This document shows positions 25,851 to 33,286 of a stretch of DNA of 64,000 bases, in pieces. How positions within the stretch are numbered: the first letter of the stretch is position 1; every line of letters begins with the position of its first letter. Under the pieces are notes generated by a model, which was not told the origin of the DNA, searched no databases, and saw nothing but the letters and a program-made list of their open reading frames with translations. The DNA comes from Roseibacterium beibuensis (GTDB taxonomy: Bacteria > Pseudomonadota > Alphaproteobacteria > Rhodobacterales > Rhodobacteraceae), in assembly GCF_039542305.1 (NCBI RefSeq), contig NZ_BAABHW010000008.1, forward strand, positions 24,015-88,014, read 5' to 3'. The position numbers and the translations under genes were made by a program.

Positions 25851-26273
25851 ATGAACCGTATGTCCGGAGAAACAGCCCTCGGGCTGGCGTGGATCATCGC
25901 GCTCGTCGCCTCGCTTGCCGTGCTTTTCATCGGCGAGGTGCTGGGGCAGACGCCCTGTGTGCTGTGCTGGTTCCAGCGCGCCTTCATGTTCCCCTTGGCC
26001 ATTGTCCTCGGGCTCGGCCTTTGGTGGCGGGACGGCCGCGTGGGGCGCTACGGCATCGCATTGGCGCTTGGCGGCGGCGCAATCGCCCTCTGGCACATGG
26101 GGCTGTACGTCGGTCTTGTTCCCGAACGCGTCCAGCCCTGCACGGCCACCGGCCCCTCTTGCACCGATGACAACCAACTGGTCTTCGGCATCCCTATCCC
26201 GCTGATGGCGCTCGCCGCCTTCGCGCTGATCGGGGCGCTGTCGGCCCTTTCATTAAAGGACACACGAACATGA
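25851..26273 (+). CDS. DsbB-family disulfide oxidoreductase
   Basis: About 140 residues with four membrane segments. Redox pair C36-x-x-C39 in QTPCVLCWFQRAFMFP matches DsbB/BdbC, and a second periplasmic Cys pair lies in QPCTATGPSC. It re-oxidises the DsbA-like partner encoded next and passes electrons to quinone. ATG at 25851 follows the Sco stop by 5 bp, and its stop overlaps dsbA by 4 bp. Confidence 0.88.
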   Translation: MNRMSGETALGLAWIIALVASLAVLFIGEVLGQTPCVLCWFQRAFMFPLAIVLGLGLWWRDGRVGRYGIALALGGGAIALWHMGLYVGLVPERVQPCTATGPSCTDDNQLVFGIPIPLMALAAFALIGALSALSLKDTRT

Positions 26274-26929
26274 ATCGACGCGGCCTGATCCTGTCCGTTC
26301 TTGCCCTCGGCGCCGCCGGTTTCGGCGGAGCCACCTGGTTTGCAAACCGCCCCGGCCCAGTGGCCGAAGCGGAGCCCGTTGCTCCGGAACTTGCGGAGGC
26401 GATGATCCGCCCCTACTCGCCCATCCTCGGGCCTGCGGATGCGCCCGTCACGATCGTCGAATTCTTCGATCCGGCCTGCGAGGCCTGTCGCGCCTTTCAT
26501 CCCATCGTGAAGGACATCATGGCCGAGCATGGGGATGCTGTCCGCGTCGTGATCCGCTACACGCCTTTCCACGGCGCGGCATCCGAGGAAGCGATCCGCG
26601 TGCTCGAGGCGGCGCGCATGCAGGACGTTTACGTGCCGGTGCTCGAGGCCGTTCTGCGGGAACAGCCGAGATGGGCGTCGCACGGTGCCCCGGCGCCTGG
26701 CCTGATCCTTCAGATCGCCGCCACGGCCGGACTCGATGCCGAAGCCGCGCGCACGCAAATGCTGGCACCCGGTGTCGTGGCGATCCTTAACCAGGATCGT
26801 GCTGACGTCGAGGCCGTGGGAATTCGCCAGACGCCCACATTCTTTGTGAACGGCAAGCCGCTCGATCCATTCGGGGAGGCAGAGTTGCGTCGTCTGGTGG
26901 CCGCCGAAGTCGCTGCCGCGCAAAGCTGA
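26270..26929 (+). CDS. DsbA-family thiol oxidoreductase
   Basis: 219 residues with an N-terminal anchor or signal (GLILSVLALGAAGFGG) and a thioredoxin fold. The active site is C70-E-A-C73 and the cis-Pro lies in QTPTFFVNG. Resembles DsbA/DsbG-type thioredoxin_4 proteins. Paired with the overlapping dsbB gene, it probably forms disulfides in metal-handling proteins of the same operon. Confidence 0.9.
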   Translation: MNRRGLILSVLALGAAGFGGATWFANRPGPVAEAEPVAPELAEAMIRPYSPILGPADAPVTIVEFFDPACEACRAFHPIVKDIMAEHGDAVRVVIRYTPFHGAASEEAIRVLEAARMQDVYVPVLEAVLREQPRWASHGAPAPGLILQIAATAGLDAEAARTQMLAPGVVAILNQDRADVEAVGIRQTPTFFVNGKPLDPFGEAELRRLVAAEVAAAQS

Positions 26930-26952
26930 ATGGAAAGGGCAGGATCAGAACG

Positions 26953-27420
26953 ATGAAAAAGTATATTTTGACTGGCACACTGGCCGCGCTTTTGACCCTT
27001 GGAGGGCTCTCGGTGCCCGCGCTGGCCGGACCCGAGGATGTTGTCGTCGAGAACGCGTGGTCCCGCGCCTCCATCGGGATGAACCGTCCCGGGGCCGCTT
27101 ACATGACGATCCGCAACACTGGCGACGAGCCGGTGACGCTGATCGGCCTTACAACTCCGCTCGCGATGATGCCCGAAATTCACGAGACGAAGACAAATGC
27201 CGAGGGTGTGAGTTCCATGAGCCCGGCGGGGGAGATCGCGATCGCCCCGGGCGAGAGCGTCGCGCTCGAACCGGGGGGCCTGCACGCAATGCTGATGCGG
27301 CTACAAGAACCGATGACGGAAGGGGACACCTTTCCGCTGACCCTGCTTTTCGACGACGGAGGCGAAGTGACGGTCGAGGTGCCGATCCTCGGCATCGCCG
27401 CGCGGGGGCCAGAGGACTGA
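26953..27420 (+). CDS. PCuAC periplasmic copper chaperone
   Basis: 155 residues with a signal peptide cleaved near PALAGP. The copper site motif H-M-x(n)-M-x(n)-H-x-M is seen as EIHE, SSMSP and LHAMLM, typical of the PCuAC (DUF461) family that hands Cu(I) to Sco and CuA sites. Its stop shares a base with the next start (TGATG). The adjacency Sco-PCuAC-Sco supports a CuA maturation module. Confidence 0.9.
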   Translation: MKKYILTGTLAALLTLGGLSVPALAGPEDVVVENAWSRASIGMNRPGAAYMTIRNTGDEPVTLIGLTTPLAMMPEIHETKTNAEGVSSMSPAGEIAIAPGESVALEPGGLHAMLMRLQEPMTEGDTFPLTLLFDDGGEVTVEVPILGIAARGPED

Positions 27421-28046
27421 TGCGGCGACGGGCGATCCTGGGGTACGGCGCGGCTGGTGTCGGGGCGGTCGCCCTGATGCTCTTCGTCGGTTGGTGGCAG
27501 GTCGATGGACCCGGTGGACCCGAACCTGTCGGGCAGCGGCCTGTGGCCCTGACCGAAATGGATTTCCGTCTGACGGATCATGAGGGCAACGCGGTCGGGC
27601 CAGAAACCCTGATCGGTCGCCCGACGATGGCGTTCTTCGGCTTCACCTACTGTCCCGATGTCTGCCCGACCACGCTCTCGGACATTTCGGGATGGCTCGA
27701 CGATCTGGGAGACGAGGCCGACGAGATGAACGTGGTTTTCATCACGGTCGATCCCGAGCGCGACACTGTCGAAACGATGGCCGAATATGTCGGCTACTTC
27801 CATCCTGGGATACGTGGCTGGACGGGACCGGAAGAGCAGATCGCGCGCGTCGCGGACGGCTTCCACGCCACCTACGAAAGGTTGCCGACGGAGAGCGGCG
27901 ATTACACGATGAACCACAGCGCGAGCGTCTTCCTGTTCGCAGCCTCTGGGCGGTTCGTCACCATGATCGACTATCACGAACCCAGAGAATTCGCGGTGCC
28001 GAAAATTCGCCGCGCGCTGGAAGAAGAAATGGAGGGGGCGACATGA
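27420..28046 (+). CDS. Sco/SenC copper chaperone 2
   Basis: About 208 residues: N-terminal anchor (GYGAAGVGAVALMLFVGWW), CPDVC (Cys78, Cys82), VDPERDT, and the Sco His in YTMNHSASVF. It differs clearly from Sco 1, so the pair is not a recent duplication. Start overlaps PCuAC by one base, stop overlaps the peptidase gene (ATGA). Confidence 0.9.
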   Translation: MRRRAILGYGAAGVGAVALMLFVGWWQVDGPGGPEPVGQRPVALTEMDFRLTDHEGNAVGPETLIGRPTMAFFGFTYCPDVCPTTLSDISGWLDDLGDEADEMNVVFITVDPERDTVETMAEYVGYFHPGIRGWTGPEEQIARVADGFHATYERLPTESGDYTMNHSASVFLFAASGRFVTMIDYHEPREFAVPKIRRALEEEMEGAT

Positions 28047-29416
28047 GGCTCAGAACTTTGGCGGCTTGTGTCGCAATTGCGGGGACGGTTTCCGGGGCAG
28101 CTATCGTCATCTCCGGTGTTTTCTCGAAAGAACCCGTGCCGCCGAAACTTGCCTCGGCAGGTAATTGGATGCCCCAAGGTCCTGAAGCCCCCCAGAACGT
28201 TGACATCCCCGTGACGCTGCCCGTGACGGTATGGGCAGAAGATGCACCCGACCTCGGCCCCCTGCCCCTTCTGCAGGTCGCGTTTGCCGACAGGCCCGTG
28301 CAGGCGATCGAGCCACCCCTGTCGACATGGTCGCGCAACATTGCACCTGGCGAGACGCTCGATTTCTTGCTGTCTGAGGCTGGTCTTGCGGCACCTGACA
28401 GAGCCGAAGTTGCCCTCGCGCTTGGCGCGGAATACGATCTGCGACGGCTGCGGCCGGGGCACTCGGTCACTGTTGCTTCGACCATGGACGGCAGCCCCCG
28501 CACCGTCTCACTCGCCGTCGAGGACGGGGTTCGGATCGAGGTGGTTTTCGGCGAGCAGTTGTCCACACAGGTCGTGGCTCCGGATCCGGAGATCGTAACC
28601 CTTGCCGGCGAAGCCGTGATCGACAGCTCGATCTTCGCGGCACTCGACGAAGCCGGCATACCCGCCCGTTTTTCCGTGGACCTTGCGCAGATGCTGGGTG
28701 GGACCGTGGATTTCCGCCGCGAGATGGCCGGCGGCGAAACACTAAGGCTTCTCTGGCGTGAGGCGCGGGTCGGCGAGGACAGGATCGGACAGCCCGAACT
28801 CGCCTTCGCCGCACTGGACATCGGCGGTTCGCTCTACGAGATCGTATGGCCTGACGACGGCAGCGGTCAGGCGACGATCTACGTCGATGGCGAGGTGCTG
28901 CGCGTCTTCGCACAGCCGGTCGAGGGTGCGCGCCTCAGCTCGGTGTTCGGGCGCCGCACGCATCCGGTCTTTGGCAACGTCCGGATGCACACCGGCGTCG
29001 ATTTTGCAGCGGCACGTGGGACACCGGTTCAAGCGACGGCACCGGGGCGGGTCAATTTCATCGGCTGGCGCGGCGGATATGGTCGCGTGGTCGAAATCTT
29101 GCACGGCTCCGACACCATGACGCGCTACGCGCATCTGAGCGCCGTGCCGGAAGATTTGGCACAAGGCCAACGCGTTGCGGCGGGAGACGTGATCGGCCGC
29201 GTCGGCGCGACTGGCACGGCGACAGGTCCGAACCTGCACTACGAAGTCCTCGTGGATGGGCGCCCGACTGACCCCCTCGCTGACGACCGGCTCGCCGAAG
29301 CAGCCGAGAGCGAAGCGGATGATACCGCCGCGCTCTCGCGTCTGGCCGAGGCGCGCGCGCTTCTGAATGAAAACCTCGGCAGCGAGATTGCCGAAACGAC
29401 AACCGAAAGGCTCTGA
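28043..29416 (+). CDS. M23-family peptidoglycan endopeptidase
   Basis: 457 residues: signal/anchor, a LysM-like N-terminal region (NIAPGETLDFLLSEAGL), a linker domain, then LytM/M23 with zinc motifs RMHTGVDFAA and GPNLHYEV and a catalytic-type His in YAHLS. Architecture resembles MepM/ShyA enzymes that cut cross-links for wall growth. The 4-bp overlap with Sco 2 places cell-wall hydrolysis inside a metal-trafficking operon. Confidence 0.88.
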   Translation: MRLRTLAACVAIAGTVSGAAIVISGVFSKEPVPPKLASAGNWMPQGPEAPQNVDIPVTLPVTVWAEDAPDLGPLPLLQVAFADRPVQAIEPPLSTWSRNIAPGETLDFLLSEAGLAAPDRAEVALALGAEYDLRRLRPGHSVTVASTMDGSPRTVSLAVEDGVRIEVVFGEQLSTQVVAPDPEIVTLAGEAVIDSSIFAALDEAGIPARFSVDLAQMLGGTVDFRREMAGGETLRLLWREARVGEDRIGQPELAFAALDIGGSLYEIVWPDDGSGQATIYVDGEVLRVFAQPVEGARLSSVFGRRTHPVFGNVRMHTGVDFAAARGTPVQATAPGRVNFIGWRGGYGRVVEILHGSDTMTRYAHLSAVPEDLAQGQRVAAGDVIGRVGATGTATGPNLHYEVLVDGRPTDPLADDRLAEAAESEADDTAALSRLAEARALLNENLGSEIAETTTERL

Positions 29417-29419
29417 CCC

Positions 29420-29875
29420 ATGAAACGCATGACCCAAGCTCTTGCCATCACGCTCGCCCTGTTCCCGGCGGCACAGGCCCTCGCAGAGGCAACGGCGATC
29501 GACGTCCGCAAGACCAACGGTTGCGGCTGCTGCCTCTCGTGGATGAACCATCTCGAAGAGAATGGCTTTGCGCCGACCGGCCAGGACATGTTCGGCGGGT
29601 TGCTGGTTCGCTTCAAGCTCGACAACGGCGTGCCGCAGCGCATGGTCTCCTGCCACACCGCGCTCATTGATGGCTACGTGATCGAAGGCCATGTCCCGGC
29701 CGCTGACATCCGCCGCCTTCTCGAGGAGCGCCCGGACGCCGTCGGCCTCGCCGTTCCGGGGATGCCCTATGGCTCGCCCGGCATGGGGCCAGAAGACGAC
29801 CGCGAGGCCTATGATGTCTTCCTCATCCGCAAGGACGGGTCGACGGAAGTCTTTTCGAGCTACGCCGAAGGATAA
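29420..29875 (+). CDS. DUF411 metal-binding periplasmic protein
   Basis: 151 residues with a signal peptide. DUF411 features: KTNGCGCCLSWMNHL, VSCHTALIDGYVIEGHVP and VGLAVPGMPYGSPGM. The CGCC, Cys and Met-rich loop suggest Cu/soft-metal binding; members occur in copper and silver resistance clusters. Three bases after the M23 stop. Confidence 0.88.
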   Translation: MKRMTQALAITLALFPAAQALAEATAIDVRKTNGCGCCLSWMNHLEENGFAPTGQDMFGGLLVRFKLDNGVPQRMVSCHTALIDGYVIEGHVPAADIRRLLEERPDAVGLAVPGMPYGSPGMGPEDDREAYDVFLIRKDGSTEVFSSYAEG

Positions 29876-29887
29876 TCTGGCCCGCCC

Positions 29888-30670
29888 ATGGAAAATCTTT
29901 CTCCGATAATGCTCGGCTTTCTCGGAAGTCTCGCCGCCGGATCGCTCACAGCAGTCGGAGCAGTTCCCGTGCTGTTCGGGCGCATCCCGTCTCGGGCCAC
30001 ACGCGATCTGTCGCTCGGCTTCGCTGCCGGTGTGATGCTCGCCGCTTCTTTCTTTTCGCTGATCATCCCGGCATTGGATGCGGCGGAGCCGATGTTCGAA
30101 AACGGCGCGATGCCTGCGGCCATCGTATGCGTTTCGATTCTTCTGGGCATGGGGGCTGTCGCCCTGATGAACGAAAAGCTGCCGCATGAGCACTTCAAGA
30201 CGGGACGCGAAGGGCCCGAAGCGGCGTCTTTGCGGCGGGTCTGGTTGTTCATCATTGCGATCACGATCCACAACTTCCCCGAAGGCCTTGCCGTGGGGGT
30301 CGGCTTCGGATCCGGAGGTATGGAGGGCGGTCTGCCGCTCGCCATCGGCATCGGGCTTCAGAATGCGCCCGAAGGATTGGCCGTCGCTGTATCTCTGCTG
30401 GGCGAGGGATATCCGAAGCTGCGCGCCTGGGGCATCGCGGCGCTGACGGGCATGGTCGAGCCGATTGGCGGTTTGCTCGGGGCCGGCATCATCACACTGT
30501 CGGAACCGCTGCTTCCATGGGGTCTGGCCTTTGCCGCGGGCGCAATGCTCTACGTCATTAGCCACGAAATCATCCCTGAAACCCATCGCAGCGGCCATCA
30601 GAACAGGGCGACGCTCGGTCTCGCAGTCGGGCTCGTTCTGATGCTGTTCCTTGATGTCTGGTTGGGATGA
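29888..30670 (+). CDS. ZIP-family metal transporter (ZupT-like)
   Basis: 260 residues, eight membrane segments. TM4 has HNFPEGLAVGVG and TM5 has QNAPEGLAVAV, the ZIP binuclear metal site; the usual His of the TM5 motif is replaced by Gln, which could alter selectivity. ZIPs move Zn2+, Fe2+ or related ions toward the cytosol. Presence of an importer in a resistance unit is unusual and may serve metal recovery. Confidence 0.85.
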   Translation: MENLSPIMLGFLGSLAAGSLTAVGAVPVLFGRIPSRATRDLSLGFAAGVMLAASFFSLIIPALDAAEPMFENGAMPAAIVCVSILLGMGAVALMNEKLPHEHFKTGREGPEAASLRRVWLFIIAITIHNFPEGLAVGVGFGSGGMEGGLPLAIGIGLQNAPEGLAVAVSLLGEGYPKLRAWGIAALTGMVEPIGGLLGAGIITLSEPLLPWGLAFAAGAMLYVISHEIIPETHRSGHQNRATLGLAVGLVLMLFLDVWLG

Positions 30671-30674
30671 GGCA

Positions 30675-31157
30675 ATGTCACTAAACAAGGTATCTCCGAT
30701 GATCGGCGTCTTCGCAGCACTTGCTGCGTTCGCGATCGATCAGATCACCAAAGCCATTGTCGTTGCGAATGCCGTCACTTTAAGCGCCGGAATTCCCGTG
30801 TTTCCGGGATTCAACCTCGTCTTTTATCGTAATGACGGCGTGACTTTCGGGATGTTGGGCGGCGCGCCGTGGTGGAGCCTCATCGCTTTCGCTCTTGCCA
30901 TCTGTGTTTGGCTGGGGGTTATGCTGTTTCGCGCCGACAATGCGGTGGAAACGCTTGCCTACGGTGCGATCATTGGCGGAGCCCTGGGCAATGTCATCGA
31001 TCGTGTGCGGTATCGGGCCGTAACAGACTTTCTCGATTTCTATATTGGCACAACACATTGGCCTGCCTTCAACATGGCGGATGTATTTGTCGTCAGTGGC
31101 GTGGGGCTCTTGCTCGCTGCGCCATGGATCAGCGTGCGGCGTCCGATCAAATCGTGA
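30675..31157 (+). CDS. lspA: Lipoprotein signal peptidase LspA
   Basis: About 160 residues with four membrane segments. Catalytic aspartates are in GNVIDRVRY and FNMADVFVV; NDGVTFGML matches the NxGxxF motif. It removes lipoprotein signal peptides. The pbr lead-resistance operon also carries an lspA homologue (pbrC). ATG 30675 chosen; 30651 and 30699 are alternatives. Overlaps the lnt GTG start by 4 bp. Confidence 0.9.
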   Translation: MSLNKVSPMIGVFAALAAFAIDQITKAIVVANAVTLSAGIPVFPGFNLVFYRNDGVTFGMLGGAPWWSLIAFALAICVWLGVMLFRADNAVETLAYGAIIGGALGNVIDRVRYRAVTDFLDFYIGTTHWPAFNMADVFVVSGVGLLLAAPWISVRRPIKS

Positions 31158-32701
31158 AGCCGGAAATTCTGAACCGCATAGCACTGCTCCACCGTTTGCT
31201 TTCGCGGATGACGCTTGGTTTCGTCGCCGGGGCGCTGACCGTTCTGACTTTCCCGCCTTTCTCGCTTCTCCTGCTTGTTCCCGTTGCCTATTCCGCGTTG
31301 TTTGTCGGTCTTCGCGATCTCTCCTTCGGGCGCGCTTTCCTCGTCGGCTGGGCGTTTGGTCTTGGCCAGTTCGGTTTCGGGATTTCGTGGATTGCAGAGA
31401 GTTTCTACGTCGAGGGCGAGCGGTTCGGGGCGATGGCGATCCCGGCCGTCGCGGGATTGTCCGCAGGTCTCGCAATTTTCCCGGCCATTGCCGCAGCGCT
31501 CTTCGCCGAAATCGCGCGGCGCGGAGCCCTGGGCAATCTCCTGGCCTGCCTCCTGTTCGCGACCTTCTGGACCGTGGCCGAGTGGTTGCGTGGTCACGTT
31601 CTGACAGGTTTTCCGTGGATCCTCGCCAGCTACGCTCTGGTCGATTACGCCGCTTTGCGCCAGCCCGCCGCCTGGGTCGGAAGCTATGGGCTAAGCTTTC
31701 TCACCGTGTTCGTCGCGGCACTTCCCGTCGCGGCTGTCATGGCGTCCGGGCGGCAACGACTGACCATCTCGCTCATGGCGCTGGCCGGCATCGCGACGAT
31801 GTGGGCCGTCGGCACACTTCGCCTCCAGTCGGATACAGAACAACCACCCGGTGTGGAGCTGCGCATCGTCCAGGGCAACGTTCCCCAAGAGGAGAAATGG
31901 GCGCCCGAGAACCGCGAGGCAACCTTCGCGCGTTATCTTGAGCTTTCAACCCAGCCCGGCGATTTCGACGTTCTTCTCTGGCCGGAAACCGCCTTTCCGG
32001 GTTTCCTCGATGAGGATACGGAGGCACGGGCCCGCATTGCCGCAGCGCTACCAGACGGCAGAGTGCTGCTTACCGGTGTGCCGGACCGTGTACCGAGCGA
32101 GGATGGCACCCGATATTTCAACACGGTCCAGGCATTTGACGAGACCGGCGAGATCCTGACCGGATACGCGAAACACCATCTCGTGCCCTTCGGCGAATAC
32201 GTGCCATTCCGCGGCTGGTTGCCCATCGAGCGGCTCACGGCGGGTCTGGGCGATTTTACGCCCGGACTGGGCCCGAGAACGCTTGCGCTTCCGGGTGTGC
32301 CGCTGGTCGCCGTGGCGATCTGCTATGAGATCATCTTCCCAGGGCATGTGGTCGATGACCTGTTCCGGCCGGAGTGGATTTTCAACGCGACAAACGATGC
32401 CTGGTTTGGCACCAGCATCGGACCCGAGCAGCATCTGGCTTCCGCACGTATGCGCGCCGTAGAGGAAGGCCTTCCAGTCATCCGAGCCGCGAATACGGGC
32501 ATCTCTGCGGTCATCGACGCGAGCGGAGAGATCGTTGCGCGGCTCGATACCGGCGAAACGGGCATCATCGACGCTAGCCTGCCCTCCGCGCGACCGCCGA
32601 CACTCTACGCGAGCTTCGGAGACTGGATGCTGTTGGCGCTCATCTTGGCTTCGTGGAGCTGGGCAATGGCGCCAATGCGACGGCTCACTACCGCCGCATG
32701 A
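31154..32701 (+). CDS. lnt: Apolipoprotein N-acyltransferase Lnt
   Basis: About 515 residues from GTG at 31154 (GTGA overlap with lspA), close to E. coli Lnt length. An N-terminal membrane domain precedes a nitrilase-like domain with Glu in LLWPETAFPG (about 279), Lys in AKHHLVPFGEY (about 339) and Cys in AICYEIIFPG (about 389), the known triad positions. It adds the third acyl chain to lipoproteins. A complete second lipoprotein maturation pair on a plasmid metal island is notable. Confidence 0.92.
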   Translation: MKPEILNRIALLHRLLSRMTLGFVAGALTVLTFPPFSLLLLVPVAYSALFVGLRDLSFGRAFLVGWAFGLGQFGFGISWIAESFYVEGERFGAMAIPAVAGLSAGLAIFPAIAAALFAEIARRGALGNLLACLLFATFWTVAEWLRGHVLTGFPWILASYALVDYAALRQPAAWVGSYGLSFLTVFVAALPVAAVMASGRQRLTISLMALAGIATMWAVGTLRLQSDTEQPPGVELRIVQGNVPQEEKWAPENREATFARYLELSTQPGDFDVLLWPETAFPGFLDEDTEARARIAAALPDGRVLLTGVPDRVPSEDGTRYFNTVQAFDETGEILTGYAKHHLVPFGEYVPFRGWLPIERLTAGLGDFTPGLGPRTLALPGVPLVAVAICYEIIFPGHVVDDLFRPEWIFNATNDAWFGTSIGPEQHLASARMRAVEEGLPVIRAANTGISAVIDASGEIVARLDTGETGIIDASLPSARPPTLYASFGDWMLLALILASWSWAMAPMRRLTTAA

Positions 32702-32710
32702 GAAAGACCG

Positions 32711-33223
32711 TCATGCAAAGATGTGGATAGGTGTCCCGTCCTTCACCATTGCATAGATGTCCTCGATCTCCCGATCCGTGACCGCGATGCAGCCAGCTGT
32801 CCAGTCGCGGACATTTGTCGGGTCGATGCCGGGGCGTGGGCCACCATGGATGAAGATGTCGCCGCCGGGGGAAAGGCCCTGCGCTTCGGCAAAGGCGATG
32901 TCGGCCTCGTTCGGATAAGAGATGCCAATCGAAAGATGGTAGGTGCTGTTGGGGTTTCGCCTGTCGATTGTGTAAACTCCTTCCGGAGTCCGGCCATCCC
33001 CCTCGAATTGTTTGTGACCCTCGGGAGCGAAACCCAGCCCGACCGGATAGGTTTGCAAGACGCGATCGGCTCCGTCGAGAACAAGCAAGCGCTGTCCCTT
33101 GTAAAGCCGAACACGGGTGACTTCGGGTCCGTCATAGCTGCGGAACTTGCTGGCACACCCGGACAGAAACGCTGCCAGCCCGCCCAACAGGACGGCGCGG
33201 CGGGGAAATCGGATGGTTTTCAC
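32711..33223 (-). CDS. L,D-transpeptidase lipoprotein, second of three
   Basis: 170 residues with lipobox FLSGC (Cys23). YkuD core: GDIFIHGGPR and TAGCIAVTD with catalytic Cys. It lies 63 bp downstream of the P-type ATPase gene in the same direction and is probably its co-transcript. As a predicted lipoprotein it would itself need LspA/Lnt, encoded in the facing operon. Confidence 0.87.
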   Translation of the reverse strand: MKTIRFPRRAVLLGGLAAFLSGCASKFRSYDGPEVTRVRLYKGQRLLVLDGADRVLQTYPVGLGFAPEGHKQFEGDGRTPEGVYTIDRRNPNSTYHLSIGISYPNEADIAFAEAQGLSPGGDIFIHGGPRPGIDPTNVRDWTAGCIAVTDREIEDIYAMVKDGTPIHIFA

Positions 33224-33286
33224 TGCTCGATGCCTCTTTCGTGAGGTCTGTTATGGACATTACGTTACCTTGCAAATGCTGCGTGA

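Noticed and set aside
28742..30688. 648-codon minus-strand frame opposite the M23-DUF411-ZIP genes
   Set aside because: Low-complexity Arg/His composition and complete overlap with three well-supported genes.
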